Assembly: GCA_023460515.1 (NCBI GenBank) | Contig: JAEWPS010000038.1 | Coordinates: 62,001-126,000 of the forward strand | DNA length: 64,000 nucleotides | Reading direction: 5' to 3' | Source of the DNA: Bacillota bacterium | Lineage (GTDB): Bacteria > Bacillota > Clostridia > TANB77 > CAG-465 | Program-made: the position numbers and the translations under genes | Notes under the pieces: model-generated | The model's input: the letters and a program-made list of their open reading frames with translations, nothing else | The model's database searches: none | What the model was told of the DNA's origin: nothing | In this document: positions 41,114 to 50,073 of the stretch, piece after piece | Position numbering within the stretch: the stretch's first letter is position 1 | Layout: every line of letters starts with the position of its first letter

Positions 41114-41401
41114 TTACTCCACCACCTTTGGTAAACTAATGCATCCTGATTCTTTTGTTGGAGCATTTTCTAAAATTCTATCTCTACTATATGAAGGTTT
41201 AACTTCATCTTTTCTAAATACGTTTACATTTTCTAAAATATGTGCTGTAGGTTTAACATCATCAGTATTTAATTTACTGATTTCATTTGCCATATCTACA
41301 ATATTAGATAATGTCTCAGCATATTTATCTACCATATTATCTTCTACATTAATCCTAGATAAATTAGCTATGTGTTTTATTTCTTCTCTTGATATACTCA
41401 T
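41114..41401 (-). CDS. gatC: Asp/Glu-tRNA amidotransferase subunit C
   Basis: 95 aa, GGGAGGAA before the ATG. The N-terminal [12 protein letters not shown] and C-terminal [14 protein letters not shown] are typical. Small belt protein stabilising GatA-GatB. First gene of the operon. Confidence 0.95.
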   Translation of the reverse strand: MSISREEIKHIANLSRINVEDNMVDKYAETLSNIVDMANEISKLNTDDVKPTAHILENVNVFRKDEVKPSYSRDRILENAPTKESGCISLPKVVE

Positions 41402-41431
41402 ATATGGTTCCTCCCTAATTCAATAAGTATT

Positions 41432-41460
41432 ATTATATATTAAAAGTAGCAAAAAATCAA
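41432..41460 (-). promoter_or_regulatory. Promoter of gatCAB-ppaC
   Basis: Minus strand TTGATT (41460-41455), 17-base spacer, TATAAT (41437-41432), about 31 nt before the gatC ATG. Confidence 0.75.
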
Positions 41461-41500
41461 GGGAATACGCAAAATTAATTAATTATGTAAAAATATGGAC

Positions 41501-41535
41501 AAAAAATGAACTGTATAAGGATTGTATACAGTTCA
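41501..41535 (-). terminator. Terminator of the 144-aa hypothetical gene
   Basis: An 11-bp stem, TGAACTGTATA with TATACAGTTCA, then six T on the minus strand. Confidence 0.8.
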
Positions 41536-41570
41536 CATATATAATATCTATAAAGATTTTTGCATTCGAA

Positions 41571-42005
41571 TTAACTAATTTTAAATGTTTCTTTTTTAAC
41601 TAAACCAGTTGTATTTATATAATAATCATGTTCCTCTATTATTTCTTCTACTTTAACAGAAATATCAAAGATTTCATAACAATTAATAATATAACCATTA
41701 AATTCATTTAGTTCCAAATATTTATTTACTTTATTTATAAATGATTCTTTACCATTCACTACAAAAACAAAGGTCTCTTTTTCATAATCGTTTATTACAC
41801 CTTCATTAAGCCACTCTGTAAAGAACGAATTATCTTGCATTTTTTTATAAAACTTTGAAATTATATTTTTTAATCTTTTCTTTTCACTTTTTTCGTTAAT
41901 ATATACCACCTTTACATTGTTCAATTCATTTGAAATAAAGTTGTTTGCTATTATACAAGAATGTGTATAATTTACTGTAAAACAACATAACTTAATTTTA
42001 TTCAT
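41571..42005 (-). CDS. Hypothetical protein, unknown function
   Basis: 144 aa from the ATG at 42005, with AAGGGGATGG upstream; longer starts overlap this site. Alpha/beta pattern, rich in Asn, Glu, Lys and Ile; no signal peptide or membrane span. The N-terminus MNKIKLCCFTVNYTHSCIIA holds two adjacent Cys. Not recognised. Divergent from spoIIR. Confidence 0.6.
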   Translation of the reverse strand: MNKIKLCCFTVNYTHSCIIANNFISNELNNVKVVYINEKSEKKRLKNIISKFYKKMQDNSFFTEWLNEGVINDYEKETFVFVVNGKESFINKVNKYLELNEFNGYIINCYEIFDISVKVEEIIEEHDYYINTTGLVKKETFKIS

Positions 42006-42222
42006 CTTTTGTACCATCCCCTTATGTAATAATTTTAGCACACCAAAAATTATAAGTCAACGAAAAAAAATGACTAATTTTATCCTCTTTTGACTAAAAA
42101 AACAGAATAAAATACTAGATTAAAATCTGACACTAATTTAAGATTTTTTAATACTTTTTTTGCTATTTTTAGATAGTTTAAATATTTTAAAAATACTAAC
42201 AATATATGTAGGTGATTTATAA

Positions 42223-42840
42223 ATGAAACAAAAGATTAAAGGTTTAAATATTCCACTAATAATATGTATATTTTCAGTAATATTACTATCATTATATACT
42301 TCAATAGGGTTATATAATAAAAGTAAAACAGTAGAAAATTCATTTAGACTGCATGTTGTAGCAAATAGTAATAGTATAGAAGATCAATTAATAAAATTGA
42401 AAATAGCAGATAAAATTGAAAATTTCATTAATACTTTAATAAATAAGGAAAATATAACAAAAAATGAAATATACAATACTTTACATTCTAACATAGACCA
42501 AATACTAACAATTTCAAATGAAGAACTAAAAAAAAGTAATATAACTTACTCTTCTAATGCAAAACTTGGAAAGATATATTATGAAGAAAAGGAGAATATT
42601 TATACAACAATGGATGATGGATCTTATGACAGCTTACAGATACTTTTGGGTGATGCAAAAGGAAAAAATTATTGGAATCTCATATTTCCTAATAAGGACA
42701 AAATAAAAAATTTAGAAGGATTAGAAAATATTCTACCTGGTATATCTAATCTATACGAAAATGAAGAATCGATAGAAGAAAATAATTTAGAACCTACATA
42801 TTCTTTTAAAATTTTAGAAATAATTGAAAATATTTTTTAA
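42223..42840 (+). CDS. spoIIR: Stage II sporulation protein R
   Basis: 205 aa, TAGGTGATT before the ATG. Forespore-made secreted signal that triggers SpoIIGA processing of pro-sigma-E. Signal/anchor (12-32), then the hallmark FRLHVVANSNSIEDQLIKLKI. The C-terminal end normally has a conserved GxGxNWWCVLFPPLC-type motif; here it reads GDAKGKNYWNLIFPN, with the Cys and PP lost. It may be divergent but functional, or decaying. Confidence 0.85.
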   Translation: MKQKIKGLNIPLIICIFSVILLSLYTSIGLYNKSKTVENSFRLHVVANSNSIEDQLIKLKIADKIENFINTLINKENITKNEIYNTLHSNIDQILTISNEELKKSNITYSSNAKLGKIYYEEKENIYTTMDDGSYDSLQILLGDAKGKNYWNLIFPNKDKIKNLEGLENILPGISNLYENEESIEENNLEPTYSFKILEIIENIF

Positions 42841-42853
42841 ATTTTTCAAATTA

Positions 42854-42894
42854 GTTGCATTTGCAACATAAGTTTATCTTAGATATAGTATAAT
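42854..42894 (+). promoter_or_regulatory. Activator-type operator and -10 of ric
   Basis: The palindrome GTTGCATTTGCAAC (42854-42867) is centred about 40.5 bases before the predicted start site of a promoter with TATAAT at 42889-42894 and no recognisable -35. This is the class II activator geometry of CRP/FNR-family regulators. Confidence 0.6.
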
Positions 42895-42923
42895 ATTAGT
42901 GTAAATTTAGGAGGTATAAATAA

Positions 42924-43634
42924 ATGGATAAATTTAATAGCAATCAAAAAATAAAAGATATAGTTACAAAATTTCCAAAGGCAGCTGATGTATTAAAAAA
43001 ATTTAAAATTGACTTTTGTTGTGGTGGTGATAGACCTTTAATTGTAGCAATAAATAACCAAGACCTTGATGAAAAAGAAATATTAGATACTTTAAATACG
43101 ATGTATGAAAATTTTGCTAATAATAAAACAAATCAAAGTAACGATTGGACAAGTGTATCTTTAACAGATTTAATCGACCATATTGTAAATACACATCATT
43201 CATATCTTTATGAAAATCTACCGGTAATAAGTGAGCTTTTAACTAAAACATTAAGAGCACATGGAAACGCTCATCCAGAGATTCAAGAAGTTTACAAATT
43301 ATTTCATTTGTTAAAAATGGAACTAGATTCTCATTTAATAAAAGAAGAAACCGTTCAGTATCCAGCTATAGAAGAATACGAAAAAAGTAACTCAATTGCT
43401 GACTTAGAAAATGCTATTCTAATTTCTAAAGAATTAGAAACTGAACATACTGGGGCTGGAGATATATTAAAAAAATTAAGAAAAATAACTAATGAATATA
43501 TTATTCCTGCTGATGCGTGTAATACATATAAATTAACTTATGAAAAACTAGAAGATTTAGAATCGGATTTATTTGAACATATACATCTAGAAAATAACAT
43601 ATTATTTCCAAGATTATATAGCCTTAAAAAATAA
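42924..43634 (+). CDS. ric: Iron-sulfur cluster repair di-iron protein
   Basis: 236 aa, GGAGG before the ATG. The ScdA N-domain (residues 1-55) has FPKAADVLKKFKIDFCCGG with the CC pair, followed by a hemerythrin-like domain with His/Glu iron ligands: HHSYL, HGNAHPE, HLIKEE, ELETEHTGAG and EHIHLENNILFPR. Repairs Fe-S proteins after nitrosative or oxidative damage, fitting an anaerobe with many ferredoxin enzymes. Own promoter with a probable activator site. Confidence 0.93.
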   Translation: MDKFNSNQKIKDIVTKFPKAADVLKKFKIDFCCGGDRPLIVAINNQDLDEKEILDTLNTMYENFANNKTNQSNDWTSVSLTDLIDHIVNTHHSYLYENLPVISELLTKTLRAHGNAHPEIQEVYKLFHLLKMELDSHLIKEETVQYPAIEEYEKSNSIADLENAILISKELETEHTGAGDILKKLRKITNEYIIPADACNTYKLTYEKLEDLESDLFEHIHLENNILFPRLYSLKK

Positions 43635-43643
43635 TTATATATA

Positions 43644-43675
43644 AGATGATAGATAATCTCTATCATCTATTTTTT
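43644..43675 (+). terminator. Terminator of ric
   Basis: A 9-bp stem, AGATGATAG with CTATCATCT, 7-nt loop, then ATTTTTT. Confidence 0.8.
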
Positions 43676-43684
43676 AATTGCATA

Positions 43685-43733
43685 AAAAAATAGTTGTAAT
43701 TCAAGTTTTTAAACTTACATACAACTATTTTTT
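43685..43733. terminator. Second, bidirectional terminator hairpin
   Basis: A 14-bp stem, AAAAAATAGTTGTA with TACAACTATTTTTT, enclosing a small hairpin. Serves the DUF378 gene on the minus strand and backs up ric. Confidence 0.75.
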
Positions 43734-43759
43734 AAATTATAGTTTTGAATTTATAACAT

Positions 43760-43957
43760 CTAGTCTTCTAGTCTTTTGAAAAAGCTAAGTGCCCATAATC
43801 CAGCTAAACCAACTATTGTATATATAACTCTAGTTAGCATAGAATTAGCTCCACCAAATATAGTAGCAACTAAATCTACATTAAAAAGCCCAATACATCC
43901 CCAGTTGATAGCTCCTATTATTACAATTACTAAAACAATATTATTTAAAACTCTCAT
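43760..43957 (-). CDS. DUF378 small membrane protein
   Basis: 65 aa from the ATG at 43957 with GGAGGTAATT upstream. Two membrane spans (about 5-25 and 40-60) around INWGCIGLFNVDLVATIFGG, the DUF378 signature. Function unknown. Confidence 0.85.
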   Translation of the reverse strand: MRVLNNIVLVIVIIGAINWGCIGLFNVDLVATIFGGANSMLTRVIYTIVGLAGLWALSFFKRLED

Positions 43958-44060
43958 AATTACCTCCAATTGAAATATAACTTTCCATTAATATTTTATG
44001 CAAATATATATCAATTATACTTTAAATTGAGTTTTTGAAAAAATTTAAAAATTTCTATAT

Positions 44061-44873
44061 TTATTTATTTTTAAATTGTTCATATAATAATATAGTAGCA
44101 GCGCATGCAACATTTAGAGATTCAACATTTTCTTCCATTGGTATTTTAACCAGTTTATCACACTTTTCAATAATTTTTTGAGATATACCATTTGCTTCAT
44201 TACCTACTACGAAAGCACATTTACCTTTGAACAAATCATTAGATATATAATTATCTGTTTGAAGTGATGTTCCAATTATATTATAACCTATATTCTTTAT
44301 TTTATTTAAAGACTCGTTTAATTCATTATCGTGAACATATATAATATTAACTTTAAAAATTGATGCCATAGTTGAACGTAAAACTTTTTGAGAAAATACA
44401 TCTGTTGTTCCATCTAAACAAATTATATTTTTTACATTAAAACTAATAGCAGTTCTTATTATTGTACCAACATTACCTGCATCTTGTAATCTATCTAATA
44501 TTATTATATTTGAATTTTTATCTATACTATCTATATTACTATTTGGAATCTTGAGTACAGCTAAAATTCCTTGTGTGGAAATTGTATCTGTAAGTGATTT
44601 GAAAACATTAGATTCAATATTTAATATTTCTAAATCATCTATTTTTTCTAATTTATTTATAACCTCAATACCGCCATTTGTTTTATTTAGTATATCATAA
44701 GAGCAAGCGATAGACACTATATCTATCGCCTTTTTTTTATACATATCTAATAATTCACTTACTACTTTTATACCTTCCAAATAGTATTCATTATATTCTT
44801 GTCTAAATTTTTTTTCATTTAAACTTTTTATATATTTTACTTTTTGATTTGATTTACTAGTTATATTTTCCAT
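44061..44873 (-). CDS. SpoU/TrmH-family RNA 2'-O-methyltransferase
   Basis: 270 aa, AAGGATGAG before the ATG. N-terminal substrate-binding domain (YYLEGIKVVSELL), then the SPOUT knot with its three motifs: DRLQDAGNVGTIIRTA, VGNEANGIS and IPMEENVESLNVACAATI. Predicted 23S rRNA or tRNA ribose methylase; the position modified cannot be told. Follows the foldase gene by 14 nt. Confidence 0.92.
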   Translation of the reverse strand: MENITSKSNQKVKYIKSLNEKKFRQEYNEYYLEGIKVVSELLDMYKKKAIDIVSIACSYDILNKTNGGIEVINKLEKIDDLEILNIESNVFKSLTDTISTQGILAVLKIPNSNIDSIDKNSNIIILDRLQDAGNVGTIIRTAISFNVKNIICLDGTTDVFSQKVLRSTMASIFKVNIIYVHDNELNESLNKIKNIGYNIIGTSLQTDNYISNDLFKGKCAFVVGNEANGISQKIIEKCDKLVKIPMEENVESLNVACAATILLYEQFKNK

Positions 44874-44886
44874 AGCTCATCCTTTT

Positions 44887-46020
44887 TTACTTTGCAGGTG
44901 TTGTATTTTGTGTATCTGTTGTTGTATTTGTGTCTGTATTTGTATTACTGTTTGTATTTGTATCAGTTTTTCCTGTAGAATCATCAGTAGTTTTTGCTTT
45001 TACTCCAGTTATAGTTTCTACAACTTTAGCAAGTAAAGCTTCATCAATTTTCATGTTCATACTTTTACCCATTTCATCTATTTTTTTAGAAGCAATATCA
45101 TTTCTATCTGTATCTGAATGAACTCTTCCACCAGCAACTTTTTCATCTAATTTTATTATATGATATCCATAACTAGTTTCAACTAATGCAGTTGTTGTTG
45201 CTCCAACAGCTAAAGTTTTAACAGCATCTCTATATTGTGTTGCTGTATTTTCGTCTAGATACATTTTATATAATCCACCATTTTCTTTTGTTCCAGTGTC
45301 TTCACTTAATTCTTTTGCAAGTTTTGCAAAGTCTTCACCAGCTAATACTCTAGCAAGTGCTGCTTGTGCTTTAACTTTTACTTCTGCTTTTTTATCATCT
45401 GTCATTGCTGCGTTAGTTTGTGGATCTATTGTTGAAAATAATATATGACGAGTTATAAACTCATTCATATCTACAGTCTCACCATAAGTTGTTTTCAAAT
45501 ATGTAGCAACTTCTTCATCTGGAAGATCCTTTTTTATTTTTTCAATATACGCTGTTATTATATAATCATTATAATATAATTGTTTCATTTTGTTTGGATC
45601 TATACCATCTTTAGTAAATTTTTTAATTTGAGCTTCATCTTTAAATATTTCTTCTACTTTTGCTTTATCATCATCACTTAAAGTAGTTCCAGCCTCTTTA
45701 GCTTTCATAAGTAATATTTTATCTACTCCTGCTTTATTTGCAATTTGAGATGGAATATCCGCTGCTGCGTATCCATAATATTCTAACATTGGTGCAAATG
45801 TTTTATAGTATATTGTGAATTCTGAAGTTGTTAAACTTCCTCCATCAAATTTAACTACTGGCTTTAAATTATTATTGTAGTAGAACCATCCAAATAATCC
45901 AAGTGCAATAACAATTACAGTTGTAGCAATTATAGTAATCACTTTTTTATCACTAGAAGCATCTATCTTTATACTTTTTTTGATATCTACCTCTTTTAAT
46001 GATTTTTCTTTTTCGTCCAT
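44887..46020 (-). CDS. Membrane-anchored PpiC-type foldase (PrsA-like)
   Basis: 377 aa, AAGGGG before the ATG. Short cytosolic head, one membrane span (28-48, no lipobox), SurA-N-like helical region (60-170), a parvulin domain (about 190-305: TRHILFSTID, LAKELSEDTGTKENGGLY, ETSYGYHIIKL) and a Thr/Asn/Asp repeat tail (345-377). Assists folding of exported proteins, perhaps the surface proteins encoded here. Unlike PrsA it is anchored by a helix, not lipid. Confidence 0.9.
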   Translation of the reverse strand: MDEKEKSLKEVDIKKSIKIDASSDKKVITIIATTVIVIALGLFGWFYYNNNLKPVVKFDGGSLTTSEFTIYYKTFAPMLEYYGYAAADIPSQIANKAGVDKILLMKAKEAGTTLSDDDKAKVEEIFKDEAQIKKFTKDGIDPNKMKQLYYNDYIITAYIEKIKKDLPDEEVATYLKTTYGETVDMNEFITRHILFSTIDPQTNAAMTDDKKAEVKVKAQAALARVLAGEDFAKLAKELSEDTGTKENGGLYKMYLDENTATQYRDAVKTLAVGATTTALVETSYGYHIIKLDEKVAGGRVHSDTDRNDIASKKIDEMGKSMNMKIDEALLAKVVETITGVKAKTTDDSTGKTDTNTNSNTNTDTNTTTDTQNTTPAK

Positions 46021-46081
46021 TTTTAATCCCCTTTTCTTATAAAATTTTTCATATATATCTATATATACAAATTATAAATAA

Positions 46082-46110
46082 AGTATATCATTTTAAACAT
46101 ATTTTGTCAA
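46082..46110 (-). promoter_or_regulatory. Promoter of the foldase gene
   Basis: Minus strand TTGACA (46110-46105), 17-base spacer, TATACT (46087-46082), about 62 nt before the ATG. Confidence 0.8.
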
Positions 46111-46182
46111 CACTACTAGAAAATATATTTAAATTTTCACCCAATTTTCAAAATCGAAAAAACTTTTTACAATATTTTCTAA

Positions 46183-49100
46183 TTATTTAGATGTTTTTGT
46201 CAAAAGTTCTTTTAAATTTATTTGTATAAACAACAATAAATCATTAGAGTTTATATAGTATTTTAATGAATTACTATACTTGTCTGACTCCAAGAAAACG
46301 TAATTATTTTTAATATATACTTTTGTTATTCCTATTTTTCTACATAAATTACGAATCTCAACTATCTTAATTAAATTGTTAACTTCTTTTGGTAAATCTC
46401 CAAATCTATCTAAGAATTCATCCACGACATTTATTATTTCTTGTTCATCTGCGGCTTCAGAAATTTTATGATACATTGTAATCTTTTGCATCAAATTAGG
46501 TATATAACTATTTGGAATATATGCAGATATTGGTATATCTATTTTAACCTCTTGAAGGTTTATACTATCTTCTAATTTTCCTTCTTTTTCTTGTTTAATA
46601 GCTTTTTCAAGCATACTTAAATATAATTCATAACCAACAGAAGCCATATGACCATGTTGTGCTTTTCCAAGTATGTTACCAGCTCCACGTATCTCTAAAT
46701 CTCTCATTGCTATTTTAAAACCACTACCGAATTCGGTAAAATCTTTAATCGCTTTAAGTCTTTTTTCAGCTACTTCACTCAAACTTTTATTTTTCTTATA
46801 TGTAATATATGCATATGCAAGTCTACTAGAGCGTCCAACTCTTCCTCTTATTTGATAAAGCGCCGCTAAACCTAATTTATCCGCATTTTCAATTATTATT
46901 GTATTTGCATTTTGAATATCTATTCCAGATTCTAAAATGGTTGTACATATTATTATATCTATTTCATGATTAATATATCTAGACATTATATCTTCAATTT
47001 CTCGTGGACTCATTTGACCATGAGCATATTCAACTTTAGCATATGGTACCAAAGATCTTACCTTATTAGTTATTTCTTCTATATTATCTACTCTATTATT
47101 TATGTAAAAAACTTGGCCATCCCTAGACAATTCTCTTTCTATTGCATTTTTTATTATCTCACTATCGTATTCTAGTACATAAGTATGTACAGGCATTCTC
47201 TCAAGAGGTGGGGTTGTTAAACTACTCATTCCCCTTATTCCTATCATTGACATATGTAATGTTCTAGGAATAGGTGTTGCTGTCATAGATAAAACATCAA
47301 TTGTTTCTTTATATGTTTTTATACTCTCTTTATCTTTAACACCAAATCTATGTTCCTCATCTATTATAAGTAAGCCTAAATCTTTAAAAAATACATCCTT
47401 AGATAATATTCTATGTGTACCTACTATAATATCTATTTTACCGTCTATTAAATCTTCAAGTATTTTTTTCTGCTGCTTTGCTGTTCTAAATCTAGATAAC
47501 ATCTCAACTTTTACACTGAACTTTTCCATTCTTTTTTTAAATGTATTATATTGTTGAAGAGATAGTACGGTTGTTGGTACTAAGTAAGCAACTTGTTTAT
47601 TATCCATAACAGCCTTAAATGCTGCTCTAATTGCAACTTCTGTTTTACCATAACCAACATCTCCACATAATAACCTATCCATGGGTTTTATATCTTCCAT
47701 GTCTTTCTTAACTTCATTTATTGAAATCCCTTGATCTTCAGTAAGTTCATATTCAAAACTTTCTTCAAACTCTTTTTGCCAAGGTGTATCTTTTGAAAAT
47801 GCAAACCCTCTAGTTTTATCTCTTTTTGCATAAAGTAACACTAATTCTTTTGCTATTTCTTCAACATGTTGTTTAACTTTTCTTTTTGTATTAGACCATT
47901 CTTTATTTCCAAGACTATTTAATTTTGGTAAAGTATCATCATCACACATATATTTTTTAACACTATCTAATCCAGATATAGGGACAAATATATATGATCC
48001 GTTTAAATATTCTATTTTAATATAATCTAAAGTAACACCTTCTACTTCAACTGTCTCTATTCCTCTATATATACCTATACCATGACTTTCATGAACAACG
48101 TAGTCTCCTATTACTAAATCTTCAAAAGAGTTAATAGTTTGACCTATAAAATTAGATTTTTTTAACTTTCTAACATTACTTAATGTCCCTGATACAGGTT
48201 CAGATATAACTGTTAGTTTAAAATCATCATAATCAAAACCACCAGATAGTATACCTTGAGTTATATATATTTTTCCAGCTTTAAGTTCGGTTCCAAATAT
48301 ATCATCTAAATAAATTACTTTTATTTTACTGTCTATCAGCATATTTTGGACTTGATGAACCCTAGCAGCAGATGGATATACAAGAAGAATTACATTTTCT
48401 TCCCTGGCTTTGATGTCCTGTATAAGTATATCCATTGAGCTACGAAAAAAGTTAACTTCCCTACAGCTGAAAATCACCTCTTTTCTTTTTGCATGAAGAA
48501 CTCTATCTGTATTCATTCTTTCCAAATAAACATTAACAAGATGTTTAAACTTAAGTTCAACATCTTCGTACATGTACATTTGATGCGTATATGGTATGTA
48601 TAAGTGATTTTTTTCACTTAATAATTTTAATGTTTCAACATTTTCATATATAATATACTTAGATTTTTCTATACATTTTACTGGCTCATCTATATATATA
48701 GTATAATTATCTAAATAATCTATAAACGATACAGTATCTTTAAAGAAAAGTTCAAAATATTTATCTACTAAATTTTTGCCTTCCCCATTTTCTAATGTTT
48801 CTATATCTTTTAAAACTACATTCTTTAATTCACTATTAATTTTACTACTCAATAAGTTTTTTAACTTGTCTATAACATTATTTGTTTGAGTTTCCGTTAT
48901 GTTAAATTCACTAGCAAATTGCAAATTAAATGTTTTAACGGTCCCCATACTTCTTTGAGTTTCAACATCAAAGGAAGATATTCTATCAATTGTGTTACCA
49001 AATAGTTCTATTCTATTTGGCATATCATTATTTATACTAAATATATCAATTATATCTCCACGAATAGCAAATTGACCTTTTCCCTCAACATTAGTACATC

Positions 49101-49587
49101 TTTCGTAACCTAAATTTGTCAATTTAGTAAGTAAATCATTTATATCTATTTTACTATCTATATTAAACTCTAAACTTAGATTTTTGAATTTTTCTATTGG
49201 TAACATCTTTTGAAGTATACTATCTATTGTAGTTATAATAATTATATTATCTCCGGAAATTATTCTTTGAATAGCGTACATTCTAGCATTCTCAATTTCT
49301 TTACTTTCAGCCTCTACATCGTAATATACAATTTCTCTTGCTGGAAAATATACTATTTCAATTTCACTATAAAACTTAAGATCTTGCATCATCTTTTTAG
49401 CTTGAATATTATTGCTACAAACTATACAAGATGGTTTATTACTGTATACGTTTAAACTATATACCATATGAGCTTTTTGACTATCTGTAAGTCCAAAAAC
49501 ACTTAAATCTATTTTATCTGATTTAATATCATTTAATAAGTTTAAATATTTACTATGTTTTGGCAGATTAACAACTAACTGATTCAT
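46183..49587 (-). CDS. mfd: Transcription-repair coupling factor Mfd
   Basis: 1134 aa, AGAAGGGGG before the ATG. UvrB-homology N-terminus, RNA-polymerase-interacting CarD-like domain (GDYVVHESHGIGIYRGIE, about residue 485), then the RecG-like translocase: GDVGYGKTEVAIRAAFKAV (Walker A, about 640), IDEEHRFG (DEEH box) and QIRGRVGRSSRLAYAY (motif VI), and a C-terminal TRCF domain. Removes stalled polymerase and recruits UvrA. Confidence 0.97.
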   Translation of the reverse strand: MNQLVVNLPKHSKYLNLLNDIKSDKIDLSVFGLTDSQKAHMVYSLNVYSNKPSCIVCSNNIQAKKMMQDLKFYSEIEIVYFPAREIVYYDVEAESKEIENARMYAIQRIISGDNIIIITTIDSILQKMLPIEKFKNLSLEFNIDSKIDINDLLTKLTNLGYERCTNVEGKGQFAIRGDIIDIFSINNDMPNRIELFGNTIDRISSFDVETQRSMGTVKTFNLQFASEFNITETQTNNVIDKLKNLLSSKINSELKNVVLKDIETLENGEGKNLVDKYFELFFKDTVSFIDYLDNYTIYIDEPVKCIEKSKYIIYENVETLKLLSEKNHLYIPYTHQMYMYEDVELKFKHLVNVYLERMNTDRVLHAKRKEVIFSCREVNFFRSSMDILIQDIKAREENVILLVYPSAARVHQVQNMLIDSKIKVIYLDDIFGTELKAGKIYITQGILSGGFDYDDFKLTVISEPVSGTLSNVRKLKKSNFIGQTINSFEDLVIGDYVVHESHGIGIYRGIETVEVEGVTLDYIKIEYLNGSYIFVPISGLDSVKKYMCDDDTLPKLNSLGNKEWSNTKRKVKQHVEEIAKELVLLYAKRDKTRGFAFSKDTPWQKEFEESFEYELTEDQGISINEVKKDMEDIKPMDRLLCGDVGYGKTEVAIRAAFKAVMDNKQVAYLVPTTVLSLQQYNTFKKRMEKFSVKVEMLSRFRTAKQQKKILEDLIDGKIDIIVGTHRILSKDVFFKDLGLLIIDEEHRFGVKDKESIKTYKETIDVLSMTATPIPRTLHMSMIGIRGMSSLTTPPLERMPVHTYVLEYDSEIIKNAIERELSRDGQVFYINNRVDNIEEITNKVRSLVPYAKVEYAHGQMSPREIEDIMSRYINHEIDIIICTTILESGIDIQNANTIIIENADKLGLAALYQIRGRVGRSSRLAYAYITYKKNKSLSEVAEKRLKAIKDFTEFGSGFKIAMRDLEIRGAGNILGKAQHGHMASVGYELYLSMLEKAIKQEKEGKLEDSINLQEVKIDIPISAYIPNSYIPNLMQKITMYHKISEAADEQEIINVVDEFLDRFGDLPKEVNNLIKIVEIRNLCRKIGITKVYIKNNYVFLESDKYSNSLKYYINSNDLLLFIQINLKELLTKTSK

Positions 49588-49621
49588 GACTTCCCCCTTC
49601 TAAAAGATTTAAATACCAAAT

Positions 49622-50062
49622 TTAACTCTTGTAAAAATCATATTTATTTTCAGATTCTAATATTTCTCTTGCAAATAGTCCTACATTGCCGTATCCTGCT
49701 ATTAGTTTATTATTTGTATCTAGAACAAAATCTACATTCAACCATTCAAAAATTCCTTCTTCGTTTTCTTCAAAATTAGATTCTTTTATAATATCATATA
49801 AAACATTTAATTCAATATTAGAATTTTGTTTTAACATATCATTTTCTGGGTATATATGTGTTACTAAAAGTTTAGGATTAAATAAACTTACATTTACCTC
49901 TTCCATTGTTTCGCGTATGCAACATTCCAAAACACTTTCATCACCTTCAATTTTTCCGCCAATTCCATTATATAACCCTATATATGGTTTTTTCTTTCTT
50001 TTTATTAATAATATTTTTGACATATCCTCATTAAATAATAATATAACTACAAATCTTTTCAT
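49622..50062 (-). CDS. NUDIX hydrolase (MutT-like)
   Basis: 146 aa, AGAGGTG before the ATG. Full Nudix box GGKIEGDESVLECCIRETMEEV. Likely 8-oxo-dGTP or related nucleoside-diphosphate-X pyrophosphatase; substrate not determined. It is 11 nt downstream of topB and 34 nt upstream of mfd, an operon of DNA-maintenance genes. Confidence 0.88.
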   Translation of the reverse strand: MKRFVVILLFNEDMSKILLIKRKKKPYIGLYNGIGGKIEGDESVLECCIRETMEEVNVSLFNPKLLVTHIYPENDMLKQNSNIELNVLYDIIKESNFEENEEGIFEWLNVDFVLDTNNKLIAGYGNVGLFAREILESENKYDFYKS

Positions 50063-50073
50063 AAAAACACCTC

